Below are positions 4,229-13,062 of a stretch of 22,595 nt of DNA, piece by piece. A model generated the notes under the pieces. The model was not told the origin of the DNA. It saw only the letters and a program-made list of their open reading frames with translations, and did not search any database. The stretch spans positions 1 to 22,595 of the IMG/VR virus record IMGVR_UViG_3300031280_000023, one strand, 5' to 3'. A program made the translations under genes and the position numbers. How positions within the stretch are numbered: the first letter of the stretch is position 1; each line of letters starts with the position of its first letter. The stretch is from a virus.

Positions 4229-6010
4229 ATGAAACAACCACAAGCTCCAACAGTAGATGAAATAAAGAAGAAACTCTCAGCTTGGGAGACCTATTACCAG
4301 AGACATCACCAGAATCAAAAAGACATAGATGAGTTCTATGAACTGACGTTTAGTGCCCAAGTGCCTAAGCGGTATCCGACACGCAAGCCTTCAACGGCCA
4401 GGGATTGGATTGACGCTGGCGTAAGGCACTACACACTTGATAATCCCAAGATGATAGTGTATGCCCGTAGAAATTCTGATGAAGCCCGCAGGCAAGCTGC
4501 GGCAATAGAAAACTGGGGAAACTTCTTCCTGAAATTAAGCCGCAGGCAAATCAAAGATGTTGCAAAGAAAGTCCTGCTCCGTGGAGAGGGCATAATCAAA
4601 CTCAATATGGACGACATTTACTTTGGGGATTATAACGGCAAGCCTATTGACTCCCTAGATGTTAAGGAACTAATGGAATACAGGGAGAAGCGGTTATACC
4701 ACTTCCCTCTTTATATGACTATTCCAGACGCTATCAATGTTTTCTGTTCTACTGCCCACGAGGGGCTTATGCCACTAGAAGTAATAGAGTGCTTTGAGGT
4801 TACTGTCTCTGAGGCTGAAGCTATGTGCCAGAAGAACGGATGGGTGTTCGACTCTAAGAACAGGAGACCAGATGAAAAGGTTACGTGGATAAGTTATTAC
4901 TCTTGCGACTGGCGATGCTTTATCCTTGATGATGTTCCCGTGTTAAAGGGACAGGTGCAACGTAATATTTTCGGTTTTGTCCCTTATGTGCATTTCAGTG
5001 CTATGGCTGGACAGACTGGATATGATGGCAAACCAGAGTATGAATACAGACCCTTAATACATGGGAAGCAGGATATGTTCATTATGGAGTCAAGGATGCT
5101 CTCGTTTATTGACGCTATCAATGCCCGTCATGCCTTCCCGAGGCATGTGTTTAAGGGCAATCCAGAAGTTATCAAGCAACATTATCCTCATGGTATTCCT
5201 ACCGACCCAGAGGAAGTCCTGATTGAGATACCAGACCAGATGGAGATTAGGATTCTTGATGGCGAGAAGCCGCCAGAAGGATTATTCGCAGAATTTGGGA
5301 TAATGGAACAACTGGCTGCTCCGCCCGCTGCTCTTAGTGGGGTGAGACCCATAGGAGTATATGGCAGTGCACATCAGGAAAGCCTGATGGCTTCTGCCTT
5401 ATCGCAGTATAAGGATGCCTTTATGAGTTTACAGGAGGCATTGGCTACTGTACTTGGTATGGGCTTGAGGATTATGGAGCAGACATACCAGCATGACGTG
5501 ATGATTAAGAATCTTTCCTCTGATGCTGCTAAGGTGTACCAAATTCTCAAAGTTAGCGACATTAAGGGTTATTATGACTGTGAAGTTAAGCTGCTTGCCG
5601 AGCCTCCAGAGGCTACCGATACACGCAAGGCTCTCGGAAAGGCTTTCTGGCAGGGTGGTGCAATTAGCAAGGATAAAATGCTGAGAGAATACTTCGATAT
5701 GTCACAGCAAGAAATACAGGATGAAACAGCCCAACAGCTTGCCGAGAAGGTAATGGAAGACCCGCTAGTTGGTGGAGCTTTGGGGCGAGATGCCCTGGAG
5801 ATGTTTGGCATGGAGAAGGCTGCTCAGGCTGTCAAGGCAATAGATGCCCAGACAGCAGCATTAGGCAAGCAACCCTATCTTGGGGTAGGTGCTACTCCTC
5901 CGAGTCAAGTAGGTGAAGGCATGGGTGTAGCTACTGATGCCGTACAGAAAATGAACAGAAGTGCTGGAGTAGGCACTAATCCAAGCCCAAGGGTACAAAT
6001 GGGGGGATAA
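4229..6010 (+). CDS. Portal protein
   Basis: A 593-aa protein directly after the large terminase, the usual place and size for a portal. Portals form the twelve-subunit ring at one vertex through which DNA enters and leaves. The N-terminal part has an aromatic helical segment (WETYYQRHHQNQKDIDEFY) and a region near residue 65 (RHYTLDNPKMIVYARR). A helical block at 85-126 ends in RGEGIIKLN, leading into the beta-rich wing. At 377-419 GVYGSAHQESLMASALSQY begins the long helical region expected of the crown-proximal stem. The C-terminal 45 residues are low-complexity Gly/Ala/Pro. Family assignment rests on context and these patterns. The stop overlaps the next start (TAATG). Confidence 0.78.
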   Translation: MKQPQAPTVDEIKKKLSAWETYYQRHHQNQKDIDEFYELTFSAQVPKRYPTRKPSTARDWIDAGVRHYTLDNPKMIVYARRNSDEARRQAAAIENWGNFFLKLSRRQIKDVAKKVLLRGEGIIKLNMDDIYFGDYNGKPIDSLDVKELMEYREKRLYHFPLYMTIPDAINVFCSTAHEGLMPLEVIECFEVTVSEAEAMCQKNGWVFDSKNRRPDEKVTWISYYSCDWRCFILDDVPVLKGQVQRNIFGFVPYVHFSAMAGQTGYDGKPEYEYRPLIHGKQDMFIMESRMLSFIDAINARHAFPRHVFKGNPEVIKQHYPHGIPTDPEEVLIEIPDQMEIRILDGEKPPEGLFAEFGIMEQLAAPPAALSGVRPIGVYGSAHQESLMASALSQYKDAFMSLQEALATVLGMGLRIMEQTYQHDVMIKNLSSDAAKVYQILKVSDIKGYYDCEVKLLAEPPEATDTRKALGKAFWQGGAISKDKMLREYFDMSQQEIQDETAQQLAEKVMEDPLVGGALGRDALEMFGMEKAAQAVKAIDAQTAALGKQPYLGVGATPPSQVGEGMGVATDAVQKMNRSAGVGTNPSPRVQMGG

Positions 6011-6189
6011 TGGCAAACGTACTGACAGAAGCCATGTTAAGGGCACACAAGATGCTGGTTAATGTTGATAAAAGATTTGGGGAGATAGGGGCGATGCCTT
6101 ATGGCAAGAGAAAGGCTACGCCAGCAGAAAGCAGGGAACAGAAAGCAAGGGCAGAAGAGGCAGAAATGCAGGAGTTATTAAATGGCTGA
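6010..6189 (+). CDS. 59-aa small protein overlapping both neighbours
   Basis: The ATG overlaps the portal stop (TAATG at 6008-6012) and the last eight bases overlap the next gene. The product begins MANVLTEAMLRAHKMLVNVD and ends in a charged helical tail (REQKARAEEAEMQELLNG). It is probably a short alpha-helical protein made with the portal; no family is recognised. Both overlaps and the absence of any other ORF in this gap support it as a real gene. Confidence 0.6.
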   Translation: MANVLTEAMLRAHKMLVNVDKRFGEIGAMPYGKRKATPAESREQKARAEEAEMQELLNG

Positions 6190-6952
6190 AGAAGAAACTA
6201 TACAAACCGCAGGAACGGTATTAGAAAGGTATGGGGGAATGGGAACTTTTTATAATCCCGACCACCAAGCAATAGCTGATGCAGTAAGGTCTGGCGAATT
6301 ACCCCGTGCTGATGTAAAGACGCTTACTAGCTTTCAGTTATCCTCTCTAGGACAAAAGGAATATGCAGCGTTATACCCCGAAGTCTTCAGTGGTGGTGGG
6401 CTTCCGCAGGCTCAGGTTATGTCACCTGAAGCTATGGAAATAGCAGCCCTTAGAGAATTACGTAATAGCTTTATCGGGCTTGGCATGGATATTTACAGAA
6501 CCATGATAGATAATAGGATTGCCTCGCTAGTAAGGCAAAAGAGAATGGGAGGTTGGGAAATAGCGAGGGAACAAGAATTTCCGCTTCCCGATTGGATGAG
6601 ACCACTTTTGGGGCTTCCCCCAGTACAAGCAGCGGAAGAAGATATGGGACGTGGGGGATTCAGGAAGGAACAAAAGCAGCCTACAATTTCTGCTGAAGAA
6701 GCAAGGGAGCTTAAACTTGCTCCGCCAGGGGCACAAACGGAACTAGATGTTGACCAGCAAAAATATCTGTCCTCTTTCCTTGCATGGCAAAAGGCTGGTA
6801 CGCCATCAGGTTGGGAACGGTCAGGGATGGAGGCACTTCAACGCATGTCTCAGGGTCAAGGCGACTGGTGGACAGAGTTCCAGCGTAAATCACAAAGTAT
6901 GTTCCCATCATCTCAGAGACTTGGAGTGCAACGGAGAGTTGCCTCCCAATAG
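6182..6952 (+). CDS. Unassigned 256-aa protein between portal and giant protein
   Basis: I do not recognise this family. GGAG at 6171-6174, seven bases upstream, supports the ATG, which overlaps the preceding small gene. The N-terminus contains short helical segments (HQAIADAVRSGELP, then LTSFQLSSLGQKEYAALYP). The middle has LRELRNSFIGLGMDIYRTM, and the C-terminus is basic and Gln-rich (FQRKSQSMFPSSQRLG). There is no signal peptide or membrane segment. Lying between the portal and a very large putative virion protein, it may be a head-assembly or internal protein. Its predicted product is soluble and largely helical. Confidence 0.65.
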   Translation: MAEEETIQTAGTVLERYGGMGTFYNPDHQAIADAVRSGELPRADVKTLTSFQLSSLGQKEYAALYPEVFSGGGLPQAQVMSPEAMEIAALRELRNSFIGLGMDIYRTMIDNRIASLVRQKRMGGWEIAREQEFPLPDWMRPLLGLPPVQAAEEDMGRGGFRKEQKQPTISAEEARELKLAPPGAQTELDVDQQKYLSSFLAWQKAGTPSGWERSGMEALQRMSQGQGDWWTEFQRKSQSMFPSSQRLGVQRRVASQ

Positions 6953-6959
6953 GAGTGTT

Positions 6960-7100
6960 ATGCCTAAAGAGCTTGAAAAAAAACTAAAAGCACAAGCAAG
7001 GAAAAAGTTTCCAAAAGATAAAGAGCGGCAAGATAAATATGTCTATGGAGCTTTAAGGAAAACTGGCTGGCGACCTTCTCATCAAAAAAGGAAGAAATAG
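6960..7100 (+). CDS. 46-aa basic small phage protein
   Basis: A compact lysine- and arginine-rich protein (starts MPKELEKKLKAQARKKF, then YVYGALRKTGWRPS). The YVYG-LRKTGW core resembles that of small proteins I associate with phage structural operons; their function is unknown to me. AGGAG (6951-6955) four bases before the ATG fixes the start. A longer in-frame reading from 6747 would lie mostly over the preceding gene and is unlikely. It precedes the giant gene by one base. Confidence 0.65.
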   Translation: MPKELEKKLKAQARKKFPKDKERQDKYVYGALRKTGWRPSHQKRKK

Positions 7101-7101
7101 T

Positions 7102-10100
7102 ATGGAATGGTGGAAAACCACTGATATAGTTAATAGCTTTGCCGATGCTGTGAATGCACAGATGAATAAGGCTATTGGCTCATATACGAATAAGTATAAA
7201 GAGCTAATGACTCGGAACGCCCAAAACGAGGCAGAAGCGAAGGCAAAAGCACAGCAAATCTTCAAAGCTCGGGCTAATGCTAAAAGGTGTGCTAACGCCG
7301 AGGATAGATTAAGAAGGGCTAATGAACACCTCTTGGAGTTGGGTTTCACTGACCAGATTCCGATAACCCAAGATACCATTAACAGGGAGATGTCTGGTGG
7401 ATTTGCGAGTGATGTTATTCAGCAAGCACTTACAGGTAGTTACCAGGCCAGGGAAAAAGAACTCCTGAAAGCTGCCGAGCATGACGTAAAACTCACGACA
7501 CCCAACTGGAACAAGATGACATATGAAGCCCAACAGGACTTGATACAACAAAAGTATCAGGCTAAGGTGAAGGCTCTGTATCCAGAGGGTAGGTATTCCT
7601 TGTCTGACCCGAGTAGTTTTACATACCAATATTCTGTTGATAAACTCACCGAGGGTGGATACATGCAAACTCAGGGACAAAGAGAACCTGTATATGACCG
7701 CCCTCAACCTGAAGGATGGGCTACTTTATGGCGAGAACCCAGTCATGAAATCCAGCCGATATCGAATTTAACCGATTATGAATATGACCCTTCCAGTATT
7801 CAGGAATACGCACAAAGGTTTGGCGCTACTCCAGAGCCACAGACTGAGCCAATAGGGACAGCGCAAAATGTAACGGCTGGCATGACTATGCCAGAGTATA
7901 TTCCCGAGTCCAAGGTTAAGGATGTTTTTGACGCATTTCTAGCAGGCGGCATGGGATTTATACAAAATGCAGAAATAGGACTTATGACACATCCACCGTC
8001 TATGCCTGACCCTAATCTGCCGTATCCAGTAGGCACACGTACAACTGCAATAGCTCCTGAATGGGCATACGGGACTGCCTTGGGTGAATACCAAGGTGCA
8101 TTACAGAATACTATAGATGCCTATATCAGAAGGAGAGAAGGGCATCAGGAATTCTGGAATGAGCACCCAGAATTAGCTCCTCGTCCTGAATGGACGCAGA
8201 GTGCTTGGGAACATCCCGAATTATTCAAAGATGCTGGTTGGTGGGGCTATACTATAATGAACAGCATGGCTTATACCATTGCTGTCATGGGAACTATGGT
8301 GGTAGGGAGTGCTATAGGGTCTCCTGCCGTGGGAATCCCTGCGGGGTTAATGGTTGCAGCCATACCTGAAACGGGTGACATGTTGAATGAATTAGTGGCA
8401 AGAGGTGTACCGATTGAACAGGCAAGGAAACCCGCAGAAATTTATGGTTTAATCGCAGGCGGAGTCGAGACAGTTTCAGACCTACCGTTTCTTGGTCTTG
8501 TATTCAAGCCCCTTCGTGGTGCAGTTCAACCATTTCTTACTGGACTCAAGAAGGTTACGGCTAATACGTTTGCCAGGAAGCTATTGACTGGCGTAATGCT
8601 GACTCAGGCTGAGGCAGCAGAAGAAGTTATAACACAGATAGCTCATAACTTAATTGTAAAGGACTTTGACAAGACACAGGGCATCCTTGAAGGGATAGCT
8701 GATGCTTGGTTACAGGCTACCATTGCCTCATTACCGTTTGCTGGTGTCGGTGGTTATGCCTCGCACAATACATTCCATAGTAACCTAGAGGAAACTATTA
8801 GGAAGATATACGATGAGAGGGTAAAACACTGGACAAAGAAGGGGCTGACTTTAGAGCAGGCTCAGGTTAAAGCCGCTAACGATGTCGCCAAGACTCCCGA
8901 AGGGAGGGCGGCACTCGAACAGGCTATTGAGATAGCTAGAGATGAATACCTTGAGAAAAACCCTGCTGTCAAGGAACAGATGGAAGCGAAAGTGGTAACA
9001 CTAATTCCATCTACCCGAGAAGAAGGTGTTTACTCTATCAAGGTCGGGGATGAGTCAGTTGGTGCAGTGGCTACATTCCCGCAGGAAGATTCCCTCTTTG
9101 TTAATAGAATTTCCATAAAAGAGGAGGGTACATTAACTCGTTCCATAATGGTTCAATTAGATAATCTTCTTGGCAACATGGCTAAGGAACAGGGGAAGCA
9201 GTATTTAAGAATAGCTGTCAGGGAAGAAAATTTGGGACTCTACAAGAGGGCAGGTTACACTCAAGAAGAAGGGACAAATATTGTCAGGAAGGATGTGTCT
9301 GAATATCAGTATGCTCCTACCACCGCCCAGGTAGAAGCAGTAAAACCTACTGCAACCGCAGGGGAAGTTACTGCAATCCCCAAAGCTGAAGCTGAGACTT
9401 TTATTGGGGAGACAGAAGAAGTAACTGCACATAATGTTGATAAAATAGCTAAGGCAAGAGGCTTAATATCACAGCAAGAATATGGCGATGCTACCATAGC
9501 AAAGCGTAATCAACTAATAGCACGGTATCAAGAATTGGAGGCGGAAATTGAGGCTGCCCGTGAAAAGGGGGATTATGATTTAGTCCGCAAACTAAAGGAT
9601 GAACAAGATCATCTCCATAAATTCACCAGTATTGTTGCTGTTTTGAAAGAATATATGGCTTATGTTGAAACGGGCAAGATATTACCAGAGTTTGAGGGAT
9701 TAGTCCCCCAAAATACAAATCCTGCAAAACCTAGTTCCGAAACCATCCCCAAAGCTGAAGCTGTTGCCAAAGAACCCTGGCAGATGACAAGGAAAGAAGC
9801 CACAGCACTATATCTTGAGGAAATAGCCAAAGATACTCCTGACCCCAATGACGCTATTAGATTAAATAAACTGGCAAATAATATTCGCAATCTACCTGAA
9901 GGCGAGAAAATAAAAGTAGATAGCCCTTACCTGAAAGCCGAAGTTTCAGTTGGTCAGTCGAAGCATAGAGTAGCTGTAGAAGGTGCCCTCTCCGAAGGCA
10001 AACCCGTACCAGCCGAAGTTCTAGTAGATTATCCCGAATTTCAAACCACCGCCCTGGCTGAAGGTGGGACAATAACAGGGGAAGCCTTTGAAGGCACAGT

Positions 10101-12843
10101 TGAAGTTACTGGCTTAGAGCCTGTAAGGGCTATCAGAAAGATACACTCTAACTGGATAGCCCGCAGGACACAATATGATGCTACTAAGAAAGCATTGGTA
10201 ACCTATGTCAAGAAACATGTACCATTAGAAGCCAGGGGTAAAATGCTTACCTCTGTTCAGAATGTTAAGACTCCATCGGGATTAACCAAGGCTATACTCA
10301 GGGCTGATGGATATGCTGAACAAGCAGCCCAAAAAACCCTGCGTACACAGATAACTAACCAGCTAAAGAGAATCTCCCCCAAGCAGGGATACGGTAGGTT
10401 CACTGCCGAGATACAGGGCAAGCTCGATGCGATTAAAAATAACGCCAAAGAGGACAGGGCAAAAGTCTATGAGAGGATTGGGGAAACTATAAGAGCCATA
10501 GATGAAAACAAAATAACCATAGAGGATGGACAGAAAGCTCTTGAGATTCTACAGGTATCAGGATTGAAGGGAATGACCTCTGGGGAGTTAGCCTTTACCT
10601 TGCAGGAGATTAAGACCCTGAAGGCAACAGGACGAAGCCTCTTTGCTGCACGGAAAGAGGCAGAGGCGGCAAACTTTATCCCACGAGAGATAGCCCTTGA
10701 CCAAGCAACAGGGGGTAAGGGGATAAAGGCAGGCAGGGGAACTGTTGACACAAAGGATTTACGCCCCAGGATAACAAAGCCCAAGGAGTTTGTTACCTTC
10801 TGGCAGTACGGACTTGATGATGTACTTGACTGGATTAGCAGGTTTAGTAAGACCAAACCTTACCAGAGTGTCTTTAGTCAAATAGGTTTCGGATTACACA
10901 TGGCTCGCAGTATACAGCAGAAGGGTGTAATTGAGTATGAGAACCAGACAACTAATGCCCTCGCTAGAATATACAACGTGAAGAAGGGCAGGCAGCTTTG
11001 GCAGACGCTACGGCGCATGAAACACGATAAGATAGACCTTGGCACGTTTATTAATGCGGCTAATGAGAAAGTTGATATATCATTAACCAAAGGGCAAATC
11101 ATACAGAAGTATCTTGAGATGCAAGACCCGACTCTTGATGAAACCTTCCGTAATCCTGCCCCAGATGGCATGAAGTGGACTGATGAGATAATGACTGCCG
11201 TCAGGGGAGCGATGACGAAAGAGGACATAGAGTTTGCCAACTGGCTCACTGAATTTTATCAAGAATATGGCAAGACAATCAAGACAGTATTTGAGGATAA
11301 GTATCATATACCTTTCCCCGACAACCCTCACTGGGTACACTTGACAAGGGTAAAGGAATCTGGTGATTATGCCCACCTGCTTATGGCTATGAATGGTTAT
11401 AGGGTTGCTGGCATCGGGAACAAGAGCTTGATTGCAAGAAAGGCTAATAAAATAGCACTGAAGTTTACGGATGTCCTTGATGTCCATGACCGCCACATAA
11501 TAGAAATGGAACACTTCAAGGCTTTTGCCGTTCCCATGAAACAGGCACGGATGATATTCGGAGATAAGGAAGCCAGAACTGCCATCGAGCAGTATAGTGG
11601 GAAGGAAGCTGTAGCCCATATTGACCTTCACCTAGACCAGATAGCCAGTGATGGAAAGATTGGTGCTAATATCGTGGAGTTTATTGATAAATTCAGGGGG
11701 CATTTTACACTTGCTGCCTTGGGGGTAAAGGTTGTCGTTAGTGTTAAACAGGCTTTATCTCTACCTGCATATCTATTCTATGAACAGATGCCAGTAAGGG
11801 ACTTCTTTACTGGAGTCGCTGACTTCTGGGCACACCCGATGCAAAGTATACAAGAGATGAAGGAGTTATCTGGACACCTGTCTGAAAGATGGGGAAGCGG
11901 GCATGAGAGAGATGTTCGTCTTGTCAAAGCAAAGGATACAGCGGGGAGATTGTCCCAATACCGAAACTGGCGTGACCTCTTTATGTTGGGGATAACGAAA
12001 GTTGATATGGCTACAACCTCTGCTGGCGCATGGGCTGTTTACAAGTCCATGTTGAAGCAGGGAATGTCCAAGGCAGACGCTATCACTCATGCAGAGATAG
12101 CCACTGACCGCACTCAGCCCTCATTTGGACTAGAGGACATGGCGGCACTGCGAAAACAGGGTTCGTGGGGTAACCTATTTACCATGTTCCAGAGCCAGCC
12201 GAATAAGTATTATCGTGCTATTGCCAGTAGCATCTGGAATCTTAAATATGGGCGTGGCTCAAAGGCAAGGAATATAACAACCCTGCTATTAGCATGGTGG
12301 GTATTACCAGCTTTATTCCAGTTAGTAACCGATAGCTTCCAGTGGAAAGAAGAACACCAGGCTAGAGTAGCCATACTCGGAGCAGGCAATTACTTACTTG
12401 CTGGCGGACAGATTCTACAAGGAATGTGGGGGCACATAACAGGTGAACCTCACGAAATAGAAGCCACTCCTTTGTTCTCTACGCTAAATGAAATTGAGTG
12501 GTCTCTTAATGGAATTAATAAGTTATTGGAACAAGGCAAAGACCCATTGCAGAATGTAGATACTGACCAGTTAGTTACTACAATAGAGCATATTTCTAAA
12601 CTTGCGGGGCAAATGGCAGGAGTTCCTACGCCATACGCAGTTCAATTAGAAAGAGCGATAAGGAATCACGACCCGAGACAGATAATATTCTCGCAGTATG
12701 CACTTTCAAATGAAGAAGATGTGAATAAAGAATACCGTGACCTGTATGCACAAGCATGGGGTTACGATAACTGGAAGGACATGCCTGAAGGTGATAAGAA
12801 TACCGCAGGTACAAAGGCTCATTTTAATAGCCTAAATTCTTAG
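7102..12843 (+). CDS. Giant phage polyvalent protein, likely virion-internal or ejected
   Basis: A single 1913-codon ORF. An Ala/Lys-rich coiled coil fills about residues 25-75. Hydrophobic segments cluster at about 380-425, 449-481 and 532-555, and again at about 1534-1570, 1723-1748 and 1757-1782. Residues 640-732 resemble a GNAT acyltransferase, ending in GLYKRAGY where GNATs usually carry a similar motif. A charged coiled coil follows. At about 955-975 HRVAVEGALSEGKPVPAEVL matches a short element common in phage and conjugative-element polyvalent proteins. The C-terminal third, containing ATDRTQPSF and LFTMFQSQPNKYYRAI, looks like the conserved region of large phage internal proteins. Polyvalent proteins often travel in the virion and act on the host after entry; that role is inferred here. 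GGAAG seven bases upstream supports the ATG. A tape measure is less likely in this position between portal and scaffold. Confidence 0.7.
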   Translation: MEWWKTTDIVNSFADAVNAQMNKAIGSYTNKYKELMTRNAQNEAEAKAKAQQIFKARANAKRCANAEDRLRRANEHLLELGFTDQIPITQDTINREMSGGFASDVIQQALTGSYQAREKELLKAAEHDVKLTTPNWNKMTYEAQQDLIQQKYQAKVKALYPEGRYSLSDPSSFTYQYSVDKLTEGGYMQTQGQREPVYDRPQPEGWATLWREPSHEIQPISNLTDYEYDPSSIQEYAQRFGATPEPQTEPIGTAQNVTAGMTMPEYIPESKVKDVFDAFLAGGMGFIQNAEIGLMTHPPSMPDPNLPYPVGTRTTAIAPEWAYGTALGEYQGALQNTIDAYIRRREGHQEFWNEHPELAPRPEWTQSAWEHPELFKDAGWWGYTIMNSMAYTIAVMGTMVVGSAIGSPAVGIPAGLMVAAIPETGDMLNELVARGVPIEQARKPAEIYGLIAGGVETVSDLPFLGLVFKPLRGAVQPFLTGLKKVTANTFARKLLTGVMLTQAEAAEEVITQIAHNLIVKDFDKTQGILEGIADAWLQATIASLPFAGVGGYASHNTFHSNLEETIRKIYDERVKHWTKKGLTLEQAQVKAANDVAKTPEGRAALEQAIEIARDEYLEKNPAVKEQMEAKVVTLIPSTREEGVYSIKVGDESVGAVATFPQEDSLFVNRISIKEEGTLTRSIMVQLDNLLGNMAKEQGKQYLRIAVREENLGLYKRAGYTQEEGTNIVRKDVSEYQYAPTTAQVEAVKPTATAGEVTAIPKAEAETFIGETEEVTAHNVDKIAKARGLISQQEYGDATIAKRNQLIARYQELEAEIEAAREKGDYDLVRKLKDEQDHLHKFTSIVAVLKEYMAYVETGKILPEFEGLVPQNTNPAKPSSETIPKAEAVAKEPWQMTRKEATALYLEEIAKDTPDPNDAIRLNKLANNIRNLPEGEKIKVDSPYLKAEVSVGQSKHRVAVEGALSEGKPVPAEVLVDYPEFQTTALAEGGTITGEAFEGTVEVTGLEPVRAIRKIHSNWIARRTQYDATKKALVTYVKKHVPLEARGKMLTSVQNVKTPSGLTKAILRADGYAEQAAQKTLRTQITNQLKRISPKQGYGRFTAEIQGKLDAIKNNAKEDRAKVYERIGETIRAIDENKITIEDGQKALEILQVSGLKGMTSGELAFTLQEIKTLKATGRSLFAARKEAEAANFIPREIALDQATGGKGIKAGRGTVDTKDLRPRITKPKEFVTFWQYGLDDVLDWISRFSKTKPYQSVFSQIGFGLHMARSIQQKGVIEYENQTTNALARIYNVKKGRQLWQTLRRMKHDKIDLGTFINAANEKVDISLTKGQIIQKYLEMQDPTLDETFRNPAPDGMKWTDEIMTAVRGAMTKEDIEFANWLTEFYQEYGKTIKTVFEDKYHIPFPDNPHWVHLTRVKESGDYAHLLMAMNGYRVAGIGNKSLIARKANKIALKFTDVLDVHDRHIIEMEHFKAFAVPMKQARMIFGDKEARTAIEQYSGKEAVAHIDLHLDQIASDGKIGANIVEFIDKFRGHFTLAALGVKVVVSVKQALSLPAYLFYEQMPVRDFFTGVADFWAHPMQSIQEMKELSGHLSERWGSGHERDVRLVKAKDTAGRLSQYRNWRDLFMLGITKVDMATTSAGAWAVYKSMLKQGMSKADAITHAEIATDRTQPSFGLEDMAALRKQGSWGNLFTMFQSQPNKYYRAIASSIWNLKYGRGSKARNITTLLLAWWVLPALFQLVTDSFQWKEEHQARVAILGAGNYLLAGGQILQGMWGHITGEPHEIEATPLFSTLNEIEWSLNGINKLLEQGKDPLQNVDTDQLVTTIEHISKLAGQMAGVPTPYAVQLERAIRNHDPRQIIFSQYALSNEEDVNKEYRDLYAQAWGYDNWKDMPEGDKNTAGTKAHFNSLNS
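9376..9763. repeat. Two exact 19-bp repeats inside the giant gene
   Basis: ATCCCCAAAGCTGAAGCTG occurs at 9376-9394 and again at 9745-9763, both in frame and encoding IPKAEA. They flank a roughly 115-codon charged coiled-coil segment (IARYQELEAEIEAAREKG), suggesting that this segment is a cassette gained or duplicated by recombination. Confidence 0.6.
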
Positions 12844-13062
12844 GGGGAATATCCCCCAGAATCCCCTAATTGGCGGTTTTAAGCCGATTCTCAGGGGTTT
12901 AAGGGGTGAGGTGGTATGATTGGACTAAACAAGAATTTCACCCCCATACTTTAAGGACGAAATCACGAATGGTCGATTCGTGTTTTGTTATCTCCGTAGT
13001 CGGCGGAGATTTACCAAGTGTTCGATAGCCCTGAAAGGAAGCTCGAACAAGGAGGTAGAAAT
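12844..13062 (+). promoter_or_regulatory. Hairpin-rich leader before the scaffold and capsid genes
   Basis: This 219-nt gap, unusually long here, holds a series of perfect or near-perfect stems. GGGGG/CCCCC is at 12843-12847/12853-12857. CCCCT/AGGGG (12863-12867/12893-12897) encloses AATTGGC/GCCGATT (12868-12874/12883-12889). GGGGTGA/TCACCCC is at 12903-12909/12938-12944. CACGAAT/ATTCGTG is at 12964-12970/12976-12982, ATCTCCG/CGGAGAT at 12990-12996/13004-13010 and GTTCGA/TCGAAC at 13020-13025/13043-13048. A strong Shine-Dalgarno, AAGGAGGT, follows at 13049-13056. It may control transcription or translation of the abundant head proteins. No promoter hexamers are convincing. Confidence 0.5.
12964..12989 (+). 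terminator. Possible intrinsic terminator upstream of scaffold gene
   Basis: A perfect 7-bp stem, CACGAAT/ATTCGTG with loop GGTCG, is followed at once by TTTTGTT. This matches a rho-independent terminator, although the stem is only moderately GC-rich. It would separate the giant gene's transcript from the capsid operon or attenuate read-through. The next hairpin (12990-13010) begins right after it. Confidence 0.45.

Noticed and set aside
6747-7100. 117-aa in-frame extension of the 46-aa basic protein
   Set aside because: The extra N-terminus lies over the 256-aa gene in another frame, while the ATG at 6960 has its own AGGAG.
11083-11631. 182-aa minus-strand ORF inside the giant gene
   Set aside because: It is antisense to the conserved C-terminal region of the 1913-codon gene, has no convincing start site or motif, and reads as a shadow frame.
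12954-12989. GGACGAAATC followed by a stem, resembling part of a hammerhead ribozyme
   Set aside because: No CUGANGA core is found on either side in any of the three permuted orders; CCTGAAAGG at 13030-13038 does not match. A terminator-like hairpin explains it better.
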